DNA of 64,000 nt, taken from Citrobacter freundii. GTDB lineage: Bacteria; Pseudomonadota; Gammaproteobacteria; Enterobacterales; Enterobacteriaceae. Position 1 is the first letter of the stretch, and every line of letters begins with the position of its first letter. Position numbers and translations under genes: made by a program. Below the pieces are notes generated by a model, which had not been told where the DNA came from, did no database searches, and saw nothing but the letters and a program-made list of their open reading frames with translations. Location: NCBI RefSeq assembly GCF_029717145.1, contig NZ_CP099222.1:1674001-1738000 (forward strand). Direction: 5' to 3'. Positions 8,177 through 16,200 of the stretch are shown one piece after another.

Positions 8177-8946
8177 TCGACGTTAAAAATCTGAACCTGG
8201 CATTTGGTGAGGGAGAAAAACGCAATCAGGTGCTGTATGACGTGACGTTTGGGGTTCAGCCCGGAGAGGTCTACGGTCTGGTTGGAGAGTCTGGTTCGGG
8301 AAAGACAACCGTACTGAAGTGTCTGGCTGGACTGTTTACCCATTGGCAGGGTGAACTGGCGATCGACGGACAAGCCCTGGGTCACCGTATTCGCCGCGAA
8401 CGCTGCCGCCTGGTACAGATGGTATTCCAGGACCCATATGGTTCACTGCATCCCCGGCATACCATCAGCGATATCCTCGAAGAGCCGCTGTTGATCCACG
8501 GCATTGCTGACCGGGATCGGCGGGTTAACGGGCTGCTGGATAAGGTCGGTCTGAACCGGGCATTTCGCGACCGGTATCCGCATCAGCTTTCTGGCGGGCA
8601 GCGTCAGCGTGTGGCGATTGCGCGGGCGCTAATCCTCGAACCGCAGGTGCTGTTGCTGGACGAGCCGACCTCTGCGTTGGACGTATCGGTACAGGCCGAA
8701 ATTCTTAACCTGCTGGCTGAATTGCAAAAGGAGTCCAGCCTGACCTATCTGCTGGTCACCCACGATCTGGGGGTTATTGCGCATTTGTGTCAGAAAGTGG
8801 CGGTGATGCAATACGGAAAAATTCTTGAAACGCTCACCGTGGATGCGCTGGTCAACGGTGAGGCGCAAACCGAGTATACCCGGATGTTAATAAGCGGCAG
8901 CCAGCGCTATTCCCGCGATCTGGCGCGGGAAGTGGCGGCGTACTAG
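8173..8946 (+). CDS. ABC importer ATPase, DppF/NikE type
   Basis: Second ATPase subunit, 257 residues, closer in size to NikE (~268) than to DppF (~334). Walker A is GESGSGKTT, the Q-loop lies in [16 protein letters not shown], the signature is LSGGQRQR, and Walker B is [12 protein letters not shown], with the switch histidine in LVTHDLGV. It ends the importer operon. Its TAG stop lies in a CTAG tetranucleotide that also supplies the TAG stop of the convergent yegS, so there is no room for a terminator between the two genes. Confidence 0.87.
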   Translation: MIDVKNLNLAFGEGEKRNQVLYDVTFGVQPGEVYGLVGESGSGKTTVLKCLAGLFTHWQGELAIDGQALGHRIRRERCRLVQMVFQDPYGSLHPRHTISDILEEPLLIHGIADRDRRVNGLLDKVGLNRAFRDRYPHQLSGGQRQRVAIARALILEPQVLLLDEPTSALDVSVQAEILNLLAELQKESSLTYLLVTHDLGVIAHLCQKVAVMQYGKILETLTVDALVNGEAQTEYTRMLISGSQRYSRDLAREVAAY

Positions 8947-9842
8947 CGTAACAAGGGACAACCAGGCGGTAACCGGCAGCGCAGCGCGGCGGGGAGGATT
9001 TCGATGTGAAATTCCTGCCCGCTTAGCGGTTCGCCATCGAGATTAAACGTGATTTCATGCGGGGCACGGATATCAAACCAAGATGACGCGCCATCAATAA
9101 TATTGGGGTTGTCGTCGGATTGGGTAAGTGCCGAAAGTAGCGCCGGAAGAAGCTCATCGCCGGTAAAAATGCGCAGTTGCAGCAGACCGTCGTTGATCAG
9201 TGCCGTGGGGCAAAGTTGCTGCCCGCCGCCAGCCTGACGACCATTGCCGATGCCGATCACCAGCGCGTCTCCCTGCCAGTGAAAGTTTTCCCCGCGAATT
9301 TCGCAGCTGTCGGGCTTCAGCGTGTCCATGCGCATGAGCCCATGAATAAAGTACGACACGCCGCCCAGCGCGGCTTTGAGTTTTTCTGGTGTTTCTGTCG
9401 TGACCCGCGTGCCGAATCCGCCCGTCGCCATATTGATAAAACAGGTTTTATCATTGACCTGCACCATATCTATTTCAACCGCATTGCCGGCGATGGCCAG
9501 CTTCAAGGCTTTATCCAGAACATCAGGAATACCCACGCTGGTGGCGAAGTCATTTGCGGTTCCCAGCGGCAAAATCCCCAGTGCGGGTATATCCTCCCCC
9601 TGGCAATGGATGAGCGCGGTGGAGACTTCGTTGATGGTGCCATCACCGCCGCCCGCAATGACGGTGGCAACGCCCAACTGGCGGGCCTCATCAACGTAAC
9701 GCCGGGCGTCGCCTTTTTCCCAGGTGACGCGCACATGGATCTCAACGCCCTCATCGCGTAGCAGGGCAATCGCCTCGCGCAGCGGGGGATTATCAGCACT
9801 TTTTCCATTCAGGATCAGTAAGCTGGCTGGGAATGCTATCAT
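8943..9842 (-). CDS. yegS: Lipid kinase YegS
   Basis: 299 residues, the E. coli length; a DAGK-catalytic-domain protein related to diacylglycerol and sphingosine kinases. E. coli YegS phosphorylates phosphatidylglycerol in vitro. The ATP-binding motif GGGDGT is at residues 64-69, followed by the conserved nucleotide-contact region [13 protein letters not shown]. It converges on the importer operon, sharing a 4-bp CTAG. In E. coli yegS lies on the cyaR side of the gat genes; here its upstream side faces artJ instead. Confidence 0.95.
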   Translation of the reverse strand: MIAFPASLLILNGKSADNPPLREAIALLRDEGVEIHVRVTWEKGDARRYVDEARQLGVATVIAGGGDGTINEVSTALIHCQGEDIPALGILPLGTANDFATSVGIPDVLDKALKLAIAGNAVEIDMVQVNDKTCFINMATGGFGTRVTTETPEKLKAALGGVSYFIHGLMRMDTLKPDSCEIRGENFHWQGDALVIGIGNGRQAGGGQQLCPTALINDGLLQLRIFTGDELLPALLSALTQSDDNPNIIDGASSWFDIRAPHEITFNLDGEPLSGQEFHIEILPAALRCRLPPGCPLLR

Positions 9843-9932
9843 CCTGTTGCCTCACTTTTATCGTTTTAACAAGTGTATGCCAGGAATGGGTTTATGGCGT
9901 AAGAACTGACCGAAAGCGCGGACGTTAAACGT

Positions 9933-9957
9933 AAAAAGCCGCGATTTGCGGCTTTTT
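9933..9957. terminator. Terminator downstream of artJ, likely bidirectional
   Basis: AAAAAGCCGC, a 5-nt loop, then GCGGCTTTTT gives a GC stem flanked by A5 on one side and T5 on the other, so it can stop transcription in either direction. It lies 16 nt past the artJ stop. The 90 nt between it and the yegS start contain the left junction of the relocated block. Confidence 0.85.
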
Positions 9958-9972
9958 CAGGTAAGGCAGGGA

Positions 9973-10704
9973 TTACTGCGGGAACCACTGATCGCTGATT
10001 TTTTGATAGGTACCGTCAGCTTTAATGGCGGCCAGCGCGGTGTTCAGTTTTTCCAGCAGCGCGGTGTTATCCGGGCGAACGGCAATGCCAAGGCCGGTGC
10101 CGAAGTATTGCGGGTCAGTTACTTTGTCCGTTGCTACGCCTAACTGCGGATTGGTTTTCAGCCACTCGTTAACTACGGCAGTGTCGCCAAATACGCCATC
10201 AATACGCCCGTTTTTCAGGTCAATGATCGCATTCTGGTAGCTGTCGTACGCCACGGTTTTCACTTCAGGATGTTTATCCTGCAGGTATTTCTGGTGCGTG
10301 GTGCCGTTTTCCATGCCGATACGTTTGCCTTTCAAATCAGCAAAGGTTTTATAGGTGTCTTTTTTCGCAATGACCAGCGCTGAGTTGGCATAGTAGGGCT
10401 GAGTAAAGGAGACCTGCTTACTACGTTCTGGCGTGATGTCCATACCGGAAATCACCGCATCGTATTTTTTGAATTTCAGCGCGGGGATCAGGCTGTCGAA
10501 CGCATGATTAGTAAAAGTACAGTCAGCCTGCATTTGTTTGCACAATGCTGAAGCCAGGTCGATGTCAAAACCAACAATTTTATTGCTGGCATCCAACGAT
10601 TCGAATGGCGGGTAGGTTGCTGAGACACCGAAATTGATTTTATCAGCAGCAGAGGCGCCGGTGGCGAAGGTAGCAAGTAATGCGGCCAGGACTAACTTTT
10701 TCAT
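9973..10704 (-). CDS. artJ: Arginine-binding periplasmic protein ArtJ
   Basis: 243 residues, the E. coli length, starting at MKKLVLAALL; seven in-frame upstream codons lack support. A signal peptide of about 19 residues (GASA-ADK) leads into an SBP family 3 fold with the conserved start FGVSATYPPFES and the GMDITPERSKQV segment. ArtJ binds L-arginine with high affinity and feeds the ArtQMP importer. It is transcribed separately from artPIQM, as in E. coli, and has two ARG boxes upstream. Confidence 0.96.
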   Translation of the reverse strand: MKKLVLAALLATFATGASAADKINFGVSATYPPFESLDASNKIVGFDIDLASALCKQMQADCTFTNHAFDSLIPALKFKKYDAVISGMDITPERSKQVSFTQPYYANSALVIAKKDTYKTFADLKGKRIGMENGTTHQKYLQDKHPEVKTVAYDSYQNAIIDLKNGRIDGVFGDTAVVNEWLKTNPQLGVATDKVTDPQYFGTGLGIAVRPDNTALLEKLNTALAAIKADGTYQKISDQWFPQ

Positions 10705-10773
10705 GGTGGAACTCCCGTCTGTCAATCTTATGATGATTCACCGTGTCTGCGGCGTTGATTTACAATGCCATTT

Positions 10774-10812
10774 AATGAATTTGTATGCAATAAAAATGAT
10801 TAAATATTTTAT
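10774..10812 (-). promoter_or_regulatory. Tandem ARG boxes (ArgR) upstream of artJ
   Basis: Two 18-bp boxes separated by 3 bp, the canonical ArgR spacing. The first, 10774-10791, reads AATGAATTTGTATGCAAT and matches the TGAAT-N4-ATTCA core at nearly all positions; the second, 10795-10812, is weaker. ArgR repression of artJ is known in E. coli, which supports the call. Confidence 0.7.
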
Positions 10813-10883
10813 GTGGAATAAAAAAAAGCGGACAGTCCAGAGACATGTCCGCCTTTACTATTCAGCTTTATGCAGTTATTGAC

Positions 10884-11552
10884 TTAATTGCGGTGTTCAA
10901 ACGCCAGTGCTTTACGCTCGATTAAGCGCATCATCAACGTCAGCAGGCCGTTAACAATCAGATAAATCACGCCCGCCGCGCCGAAGACCATGACGTCATA
11001 GGTACGACCATACAACAGCTGGCTGTAACCCATGACTTCCATCAGCGTGATGGTGTAGGCCAGGGAGGTACTTTTGAACACCAGCACCACTTCGTTGGAG
11101 TACGAGGAGAGGGCGCGTTTAAAGGCGTACGGCAGCAAGATGGCCAGCGTATCTTTCTTGCTCATCCCCAATGCACCACAGGATTGCCACTGACCTTCCG
11201 GGATTGCGCGAATAGCGCCGTAGAACAGCTGCGTGGTATACGCGGCACTGTTTAACGACAGCGCAATCAAGGCGCACAGCCAGGGTTCTGACAGCAGATG
11301 CCAGAGGACCGGATACTCCTGCAGCGCGGGAAACTGCCCCGGACCGTAGTAGATCAGGAAGATTTGCACCAACAGCGGCGTACCGGTAAACAGCGTAATG
11401 TAGGCGCGTACCAGCCACACCAGCACCGGAGTTTTCAGCGTCAGGATGACGGTGAAAATCAGCGCCATGACCAGCGCAACCACGATGGAGGCAACCGTCA
11501 ACGTCAGGCTGGTATGCAGCCCTTTCATCAGTTCTGGTAAATACTCAAGCAT
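10884..11552 (-). CDS. artM: Arginine ABC transporter permease ArtM
   Basis: 222 residues, the E. coli length; inner-membrane subunit of the polar amino acid ABC family. Membrane helices begin at about residue 15, and the cytoplasmic coupling loop near residue 135 reads PEGQWQSCGALGMSKKD. With ArtQ it forms the heterodimeric channel. Its start overlaps the artQ stop by 1 nt (both at 11552), and it is the last gene of artPIQM. Confidence 0.96.
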   Translation of the reverse strand: MLEYLPELMKGLHTSLTLTVASIVVALVMALIFTVILTLKTPVLVWLVRAYITLFTGTPLLVQIFLIYYGPGQFPALQEYPVLWHLLSEPWLCALIALSLNSAAYTTQLFYGAIRAIPEGQWQSCGALGMSKKDTLAILLPYAFKRALSSYSNEVVLVFKSTSLAYTITLMEVMGYSQLLYGRTYDVMVFGAAGVIYLIVNGLLTLMMRLIERKALAFEHRN

Positions 11553-12268
11553 CAGCCCGGTCTCCGCTCAAAACGTGTCGCGCGCAGGTCAATGCGTTTG
11601 AGAATGTACTGACTCAACAGCGTTATCACCAGATAAATGGCCGCCGCCACGATGTACCAGGTAAACGGCTCCTGAGTACGCGTGGCAATGCTTTTGGTTT
11701 GCAGCATCAGATCGTTGACGCTGATCAGGCTTACCAGCGCGGTATCTTTCAGCAAAACCAGCCACTGGTTACCCAGTCCCGGCAGGGCATGACGCCACAT
11801 TTGCGGCATCACCAGACGAAAGAAGATCGCGGTTTTGGACAGCCCTAGCGCCTGACCAGACTCCCATTGCCCGAGCGGGACGGCTTTCAGTGCGCCACGC
11901 AGCGTTTGCGACGCATAGGCCGCATACAGCAATGACAGCGCAATGACGCCGCACAGGAACGGACTGACGTCGAAGTTTTCGATCTCCATCTGCACCGGGA
12001 TCTGCACGATGCCAAGATTTATCGTAAACCCATCGGCCAGCGTCAGCAGCAACTGGGAGGAACCGAAATAGATAAACAGAACCACCAGAATTTCCGGCAG
12101 TCCGCGCAGGAGCGTCACCAGGGCTGAACCCGTCCATGCCACTGGACGCCATTTAGCAGACTCCCAGACGGCAAACAACATTGCGAGAGCCAGGCCAATG
12201 ATCAGCGCACAAACGGCAAGGCCGACGGTCATCCCGGCGGCGCTTGCTAAAGGAAAAAATTCATTCAT
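11552..12268 (-). CDS. artQ: Arginine ABC transporter permease ArtQ
   Basis: 238 residues, the E. coli length. Inner-membrane HisM-type permease with five or so hydrophobic helices and the coupling loop [18 protein letters not shown] at about residue 135. It pairs with ArtM. It follows artI by 6 nt and overlaps artM by 1 nt, indicating coupled translation in the artPIQM operon. Confidence 0.96.
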   Translation of the reverse strand: MNEFFPLASAAGMTVGLAVCALIIGLALAMLFAVWESAKWRPVAWTGSALVTLLRGLPEILVVLFIYFGSSQLLLTLADGFTINLGIVQIPVQMEIENFDVSPFLCGVIALSLLYAAYASQTLRGALKAVPLGQWESGQALGLSKTAIFFRLVMPQMWRHALPGLGNQWLVLLKDTALVSLISVNDLMLQTKSIATRTQEPFTWYIVAAAIYLVITLLSQYILKRIDLRATRFERRPG

Positions 12269-12274
12269 CTAATA

Positions 12275-13006
12275 TTACTTCTGGAACCATTTGTTATAGA
12301 TGGTTTCGTACGTCCCATCTTTCTTCACTTTTTCCAGCGCAGCATTGAATTTCTGCTGCAGCTCGGTATTGCCCTGGCGCATGGCGATGCCCAGACCGGT
12401 ACCGAAGTAATCTTTATCGGTGACTTTATCGCCAACGGCGGCCAGTTTCGGATTGTCCTTCAGCCATTCGGTCACGACAGCGGTATCACCAAAGACGCCA
12501 TCAATACGCCCGTTCTGCAGGTCGAGTTTGGCATTCTGGTAGCTGTCATACGGGACGGTGGTGACTTCCGGATGTTTATCCATGATGAATTTCTGGTGCG
12601 TGGTGCCGTTTTGTACGCCCACTTTCTTGCCTTTCAGCTGGTCAATGCTGGTGTATTTACCCTGTTGACCAACAAACAACGCGGAGTTGTCATAGTAAGG
12701 CGTAGTGAACAACACCTGTTTTTCACGCTCCGGCGTGATGTCCATACCGGCCATTACCGCGTCAAAACGGCGGAATTTCAGGCTTGGGATCAGGCTGTCG
12801 AAAGCCTGGTTAGTGAACGTACAGGTGGCGTCGATCTCTTTACACAGCGCATTTGCCAGGTCAACGTCAAAACCCACGATGTTGTTATTAGCATCAATGG
12901 ATTCAAACGGAGGATAAGACGCTTCGGTAGCGAAGCGAATGGTTTGGGCTGCGGTAGCGGAAAGGCTAAAACCTGCGATTAGCGCGGCAATCAGAACTTT
13001 TTTCAT
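12275..13006 (-). CDS. artI: Arginine transporter periplasmic binding protein ArtI
   Basis: 243 residues from MKKVLIAALI, the E. coli length; the frame extends 39 codons upstream into the artP region, but those codons lack a ribosome site. The signal peptide ends near residue 19 (ATAA-QT). The SBP family 3 features are the same as in ArtJ (ATEASYPPFES, AGMDITPERE). In E. coli its ligand is less certain than that of ArtJ. Lies 16 nt after artP. Confidence 0.95.
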   Translation of the reverse strand: MKKVLIAALIAGFSLSATAAQTIRFATEASYPPFESIDANNNIVGFDVDLANALCKEIDATCTFTNQAFDSLIPSLKFRRFDAVMAGMDITPEREKQVLFTTPYYDNSALFVGQQGKYTSIDQLKGKKVGVQNGTTHQKFIMDKHPEVTTVPYDSYQNAKLDLQNGRIDGVFGDTAVVTEWLKDNPKLAAVGDKVTDKDYFGTGLGIAMRQGNTELQQKFNAALEKVKKDGTYETIYNKWFQK

Positions 13007-13022
13007 TGTATTGTCCCGAATC

Positions 13023-13751
13023 TTAGTGAGAGAGATAGTTTTTAAACGCTTCGGTTTGCGGGTTGGCAAAGCAGCTCGCATTCCCAAACTCGACGATATG
13101 ACCGTTTTCCATATACACCACACGACTGGCCGTTTTACGGGCGACTTCCACTTCGTGGGTGACGATCACCTGAGTAATATTGGTTTCTGCCAGCTCACGA
13201 ATGATGCTGACGATTTGTGCGGTAATTTCCGGGTCAAGCGCTGCGGTCGGTTCATCAAACAGCAGCACCTGTGGCTCCATCATTAACGCGCGGGCAATGG
13301 CCACACGCTGTTGCTGGCCGCCGGAAAGATGCAGTGGGTAACGATCGCTATAGGGCTTCAGTCGCAGACGTTCCAGCAGCTTCTCGGCACGCGCCAGCGC
13401 CTGGTCCTTGCTCAGACCCAGCACGCGGCAGGGCGCTTCGATCAGGTTCTGCTGCACAGTAAGATGCGGCCAAAGATTGTATTGCTGAAAGACCATGCCC
13501 ACGTTCTGACGCAGTTCGCGAATGGCTTTGTCAGAAGGTGTTTTCGTGAAGTCGAAACGGTTACCGGCAATAGAGAGCGTGCCCGAACGCGGCATCTCAA
13601 GCAGGTTGAGTACGCGCAGTAGCGAGCTTTTCCCGGCTCCACTTGGGCCAAGTAACACCAGTGTTTCGCCCTGAGGGCAATCCAGCGTGATATCGAACAG
13701 CGCCTGATGTGCGCCGTAGAAGCAGTTAATGCCGTTTAATTGAATACTCAT
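13023..13751 (-). CDS. artP: Arginine transporter ATP-binding protein ArtP
   Basis: 242 residues from [13 protein letters not shown], the E. coli length. Walker A is GPSGAGKSS near residue 36, the Q-loop is in [10 protein letters not shown], the signature is LSGGQQQR, and Walker B is [12 protein letters not shown] with a following VTHEVEVA switch histidine. It powers the ArtQM permease and is the first gene of artPIQM. Confidence 0.96.
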   Translation of the reverse strand: MSIQLNGINCFYGAHQALFDITLDCPQGETLVLLGPSGAGKSSLLRVLNLLEMPRSGTLSIAGNRFDFTKTPSDKAIRELRQNVGMVFQQYNLWPHLTVQQNLIEAPCRVLGLSKDQALARAEKLLERLRLKPYSDRYPLHLSGGQQQRVAIARALMMEPQVLLFDEPTAALDPEITAQIVSIIRELAETNITQVIVTHEVEVARKTASRVVYMENGHIVEFGNASCFANPQTEAFKNYLSH

Positions 13752-13812
13752 TGACACTCGTATACTGGCAGTCTGATAGCTATTGAAGCCGCAGATACTA
13801 CCTTTGACAGAA

Positions 13813-13851
13813 TAGTTATGCAATATTTATGCGTTAAAAGTTAAATGCAAA
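13813..13851 (-). promoter_or_regulatory. Possible ARG boxes upstream of artP
   Basis: Two AT-rich 18-bp stretches (13813-13830 and 13834-13851) with 3-bp spacing occupy the expected position about 60-100 nt upstream of artP. The match to the ArgR core is only partial (about 9 of 14 for the better box). The call leans on known ArgR control of artP in E. coli. Confidence 0.35.
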
Positions 13852-13907
13852 CCGCATTCTTCTCTAAACATAGCACAAAATAGCGGGGTCACCAGTGGGC
13901 AAGAATA

Positions 13908-13940
13908 ATTGTCGGCATTCTATGCAGAATGCCAGACAAT
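13908..13940 (-). terminator. Strong hairpin downstream of ybjP
   Basis: ATTGTC-GGCATTCT, loop ATGC, then AGAATGCC-A-GACAAT pairs over 14 bp with a single bulge. On the minus strand it lies about 38 nt past the ybjP stop and is followed by TATTCTT, a weak U tract, so it is a plausible terminator insulating ybjP from the artP promoter. Confidence 0.6.
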
Positions 13941-13977
13941 TTATGGGGTTTATGATTTGAACGAATGAATGGCGGGA

Positions 13978-14493
13978 TTAACGGTTTTCGACAGACTGGC
14001 GCAGCGTCCCGGCTGGCGCATGTACACTGCCACCCAGATAGCGAACATCATCCACGACCCAGCACTGGCCTTCACGGATCATCAGTACTTCATCACGCCA
14101 GGTTTGATTACCCTGCTTAAGCTCTACGCGCAGCGGAATGTTACGTGCATCACTATTCGGAATGGTCGAGGCGCTGGCGACACTGGCGCTGTCCGGTAAG
14201 GTGGTGCGGCTGGAGAAGGGATCGCTGGTCAGCAGCTCGCGGTGCGAGTTATCGCGGCTGGCATCGGTCAGCAATTTCGCCAGGTTGTCACTTAAGTACG
14301 GACGCAGGGCGGTGATGTCGTTGCTACGATGCTGAATGCGGTAATCATAGAACTGTTGTGCCACGCTGTCTGGCCCACCTTCCACGCAAGCGCCGCTACG
14401 CGGGCCGTTGTCTTTATAAGCCGGAGTAACGGTGGTACAGGCGCTGAGAAGAAGTGCACAGGGGACCAACAGAGAGAGTTTCGAGTAGCGCAT
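13978..14493 (-). CDS. ybjP: Lipoprotein YbjP
   Basis: 171 residues, the E. coli length. The lipobox LLSAC puts the acylated cysteine at residue 19, followed by TT rather than Asp, predicting sorting to the outer membrane. The remainder is a DUF3828-type soluble domain ending with the GQCWVVDDVRYLGG segment. Function is unknown; E. coli ybjP mutants have been linked to envelope phenotypes only loosely. It follows the art operon as in E. coli, but ybjQ, normally next, is displaced by the csp-phytase insertion. Confidence 0.93.
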   Translation of the reverse strand: MRYSKLSLLVPCALLLSACTTVTPAYKDNGPRSGACVEGGPDSVAQQFYDYRIQHRSNDITALRPYLSDNLAKLLTDASRDNSHRELLTSDPFSSRTTLPDSASVASASTIPNSDARNIPLRVELKQGNQTWRDEVLMIREGQCWVVDDVRYLGGSVHAPAGTLRQSVENR

Positions 14494-15035
14494 AATGATT
14501 TCCTTATTAGCTTTCTACTAATAGTATTCTACGATGAAAAATTCTATCCTTTCAATGACTGTGTAATCGATTAAAACTTTGTTTTTACTTGCATAAATTC
14601 GCAAATTTCACCGACTGGTACATCTGTGGCTATTGACTGCTTACCTCGGTTCAGTATATCAAACTGCGGCATGATGTTGTCGCCAAGGATGCTCCCTATA
14701 GTGTATAGACCATCCACGTATCTGCATGCTTATTTACGAGGCAACAAAATGTGGAAGCCGGACTGCGACGGTATGTATAAGTGCACAATGGCGGAGCAGT
14801 CCTTAGGCTATCAGGGTATCCGGATGGCTAAAATAAGGGTTGATTAATTCCTGGGCTCATGCGTTAATAGTTGAGTCGGTTTGAATAATAGACGATTTAC
14901 AAAGTAGTTTACTTCCGCAGTTCTCATTTTCAGGTTTATCCATTTATCCCTTCTTTGAGTCACTCCGCTAAGCACTAAGTCGATTCTGTAATAAAACCAA
15001 ATATGCCGAAGGGCTCAAATTAAGGAATAAAATAT
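14494..15035 (+). other. Gene-poor stretch containing the leader of the cold-shock gene
   Basis: 542 nt without a convincing gene. The last ~150 nt resemble a CspA-family 5' leader: it is long and untranslated, and just before the start carries GCCGAAGGGCTC (15003-15014) and an AAGGA ribosome site, like the GCCGAAAGGCAC element of cspA-type leaders. A 32-codon reading frame (14749-14847) with an ACGAGG upstream is possible but unsupported. I could not place the promoter. Confidence 0.4.
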
Positions 15036-15248
15036 ATGTCTAATAAAATGACGGGTTTAGTTAAGTGGTTTAATCCTGAGAAAGGTTTTGGATTCATCAC
15101 GCCCAAAGATGGTAGCAAAGATGTGTTTGTGCATTTTTCTGCTATCCAAAGTAACGACTTTAAAACGCTGAATGAAAATCAGGAAGTCGAGTTTAGCGTG
15201 GAGCAGGGACCTAAAGGCCCATCCGCTGTTAATGTTGTGGCGCTCTAA
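15036..15248 (+). CDS. CspA-family cold-shock protein (CspI/CspG-like)
   Basis: 70 residues, one OB-fold cold-shock domain with both RNA-binding motifs: KGFGFI (RNP1) at about 20-25 and VFVHFSAI (RNP2) at about 33-40. By recalled sequence it is closest to E. coli CspI and CspG (the [14 protein letters not shown] and SNDFKTL segments), which are cold-inducible RNA chaperones. It has a long CspA-type leader and is followed after 10 nt by ymcF, then gnsA. This is the arrangement around E. coli cspG and, in Qin prophage, cspI. In E. coli none of these lies between ybjP and ybjQ, so the cassette is an insertion here. Confidence 0.92.
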   Translation: MSNKMTGLVKWFNPEKGFGFITPKDGSKDVFVHFSAIQSNDFKTLNENQEVEFSVEQGPKGPSAVNVVAL

Positions 15249-15258
15249 GGTAACTATT

Positions 15259-15447
15259 ATTACTAATCATATTCACTTTCGCTGCCCATGTTGCCATGGT
15301 TCGCAGTACAGAACATCGAGCTTCGATGTGACTGAGGGAAATCCGTTTGGCGCGAAATGTATTTTTTGCAAATCTAAAATGATTACATTTGATAATGTTG
15401 CAATGTACATTCAGTCCGGCCAGACTCCGCTGGATTTCAGAAAATAA
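15259..15447 (+). CDS. ymcF: YmcF/YnfQ-family cold-shock small protein with AUU start
   Basis: 62 residues, beginning ITNHIHFRCPCCHGS. No ATG, GTG or TTG opens this frame after the csp stop. AAGG at 15247-15250 is followed by ATT at 15256 and 15259; starting at 15259 gives exactly 62 residues, the length of E. coli YmcF, which proteomics showed to be made on cold shock from a non-AUG start downstream of cspG. Two CxxC knuckles (CPCC near residue 9, CIFC near 34) suggest a small zinc ribbon. Likely co-transcribed with the csp gene; a strong terminator follows. Function unknown. Confidence 0.72.
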   Translation: MTNHIHFRCPCCHGSQYRTSSFDVTEGNPFGAKCIFCKSKMITFDNVAMYIQSGQTPLDFRK

Positions 15448-15453
15448 TTTTTT

Positions 15454-15477
15454 AGGCCCCTTCAAGGGGCCTTTTTT
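15454..15477 (+). terminator. Rho-independent terminator after ymcF
   Basis: AGGCCCC, loop TTCAA, GGGGCCT, then T6. It is a textbook intrinsic terminator 6 nt past the ymcF stop, closing a csp-ymcF transcription unit. Confidence 0.92.
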
Positions 15478-15741
15478 AATGACTTAACAGATGACCCTAC
15501 CTGTTTATCGTGAGATCGTCATCTTGACGTTTTTGTCGTGATGCCAGAACATCGTTTACTGCGAACCTGCCTTCAGTCCCTCTCTTATCGTTTAATATGC
15601 AAACAATTTCTGGGTGTGTAATGACCAGTTGCGCCTGGGTTATTGAATCTTTTTATCGTATAGTTTATAGATATCCATGGTTATACAGATAATACTATCT
15701 ACTGGCGCGTTGATGCCGTTACAGACCAGAAGAGGTGCATA

Positions 15742-15915
15742 ATGGACGTCGAGAAATTAAAAAATAAAACTGAAGCGGATATATCTGAGTTCATCACAAA
15801 GAAAATTGTTGAGCTGAAGAAAAAGACCGGGAAAGAAGTTTCCGATATTCAGTTTATCGCTCGTGAGAAAATGACCGGGCTTGAAAGTTATGACATTAAA
15901 ATTAAGTTGATCTAA
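15742..15915 (+). CDS. gnsA: GnsA/GnsB-family small protein
   Basis: 57 residues, the length of E. coli GnsA and GnsB. The translation MDVEKLKNKTEADISEF continues with the family's KKTGKEVSDI and AREKMTGLESYDIKIKL segments. GnsA and GnsB were found as multicopy suppressors of secG and fabA defects that raise unsaturated fatty acid content; the molecular role is not known. An AGAGG ribosome site precedes the ATG at 15742. The linkage csp-ymcF-gns is the same as at E. coli cspG-gnsA. Confidence 0.88.
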   Translation: MDVEKLKNKTEADISEFITKKIVELKKKTGKEVSDIQFIAREKMTGLESYDIKIKLI

Positions 15916-15941
15916 TTTTCAAATACCATCCAGTATGCGTT

Positions 15942-15978
15942 AAAGCATCGCCGTCCAGCTGAGGCGGTGCTTTTTATT
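15942..15978 (+). terminator. Rho-independent terminator after gnsA
   Basis: AAAGCATCGCC (15942-15952) pairs with GGCGGTGCTTT (15963-15973) with one G-T wobble, followed by a T-rich run. It lies 26 nt past the gnsA stop. Confidence 0.88.
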
Positions 15979-15980
15979 TT

Positions 15981-16003
15981 TATAATTTCAAAATGAAATT
16001 ATA
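15981..16003. repeat. Perfect 10-bp inverted repeat upstream of the phytase gene
   Basis: TATAATTTCA, spacer AAA, TGAAATTATA. The AT-rich dyad overlaps nothing coding and sits about 200 nt upstream of the phytase start, right after the gnsA terminator. It could be a regulator binding site; no regulator can be assigned. The rest of the 16004-16200 leader shows no clear promoter to me. Confidence 0.6.
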
Positions 16004-16200
16004 AGTGTGATCTCTTCCGTGTGTGAACGAGGCGGTGGCAAAAGTGTGTGAATTTCAGCCGTACGCGATAACCCAGTATTTCATCCTGGTGGATATTTAT
16101 TATCACAGGCGTAGGATGATTTTGCTGTCGACAAGATAAGACGTTCGTCCTGTCGTGTGCGGGCTTCTGATTATTCATTAACGACGAGGTGGTGCTGGTA

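Noticed and set aside
9177-9761. 194-codon frame antisense to yegS
   Set aside because: Shadow frame over a well-conserved kinase gene.
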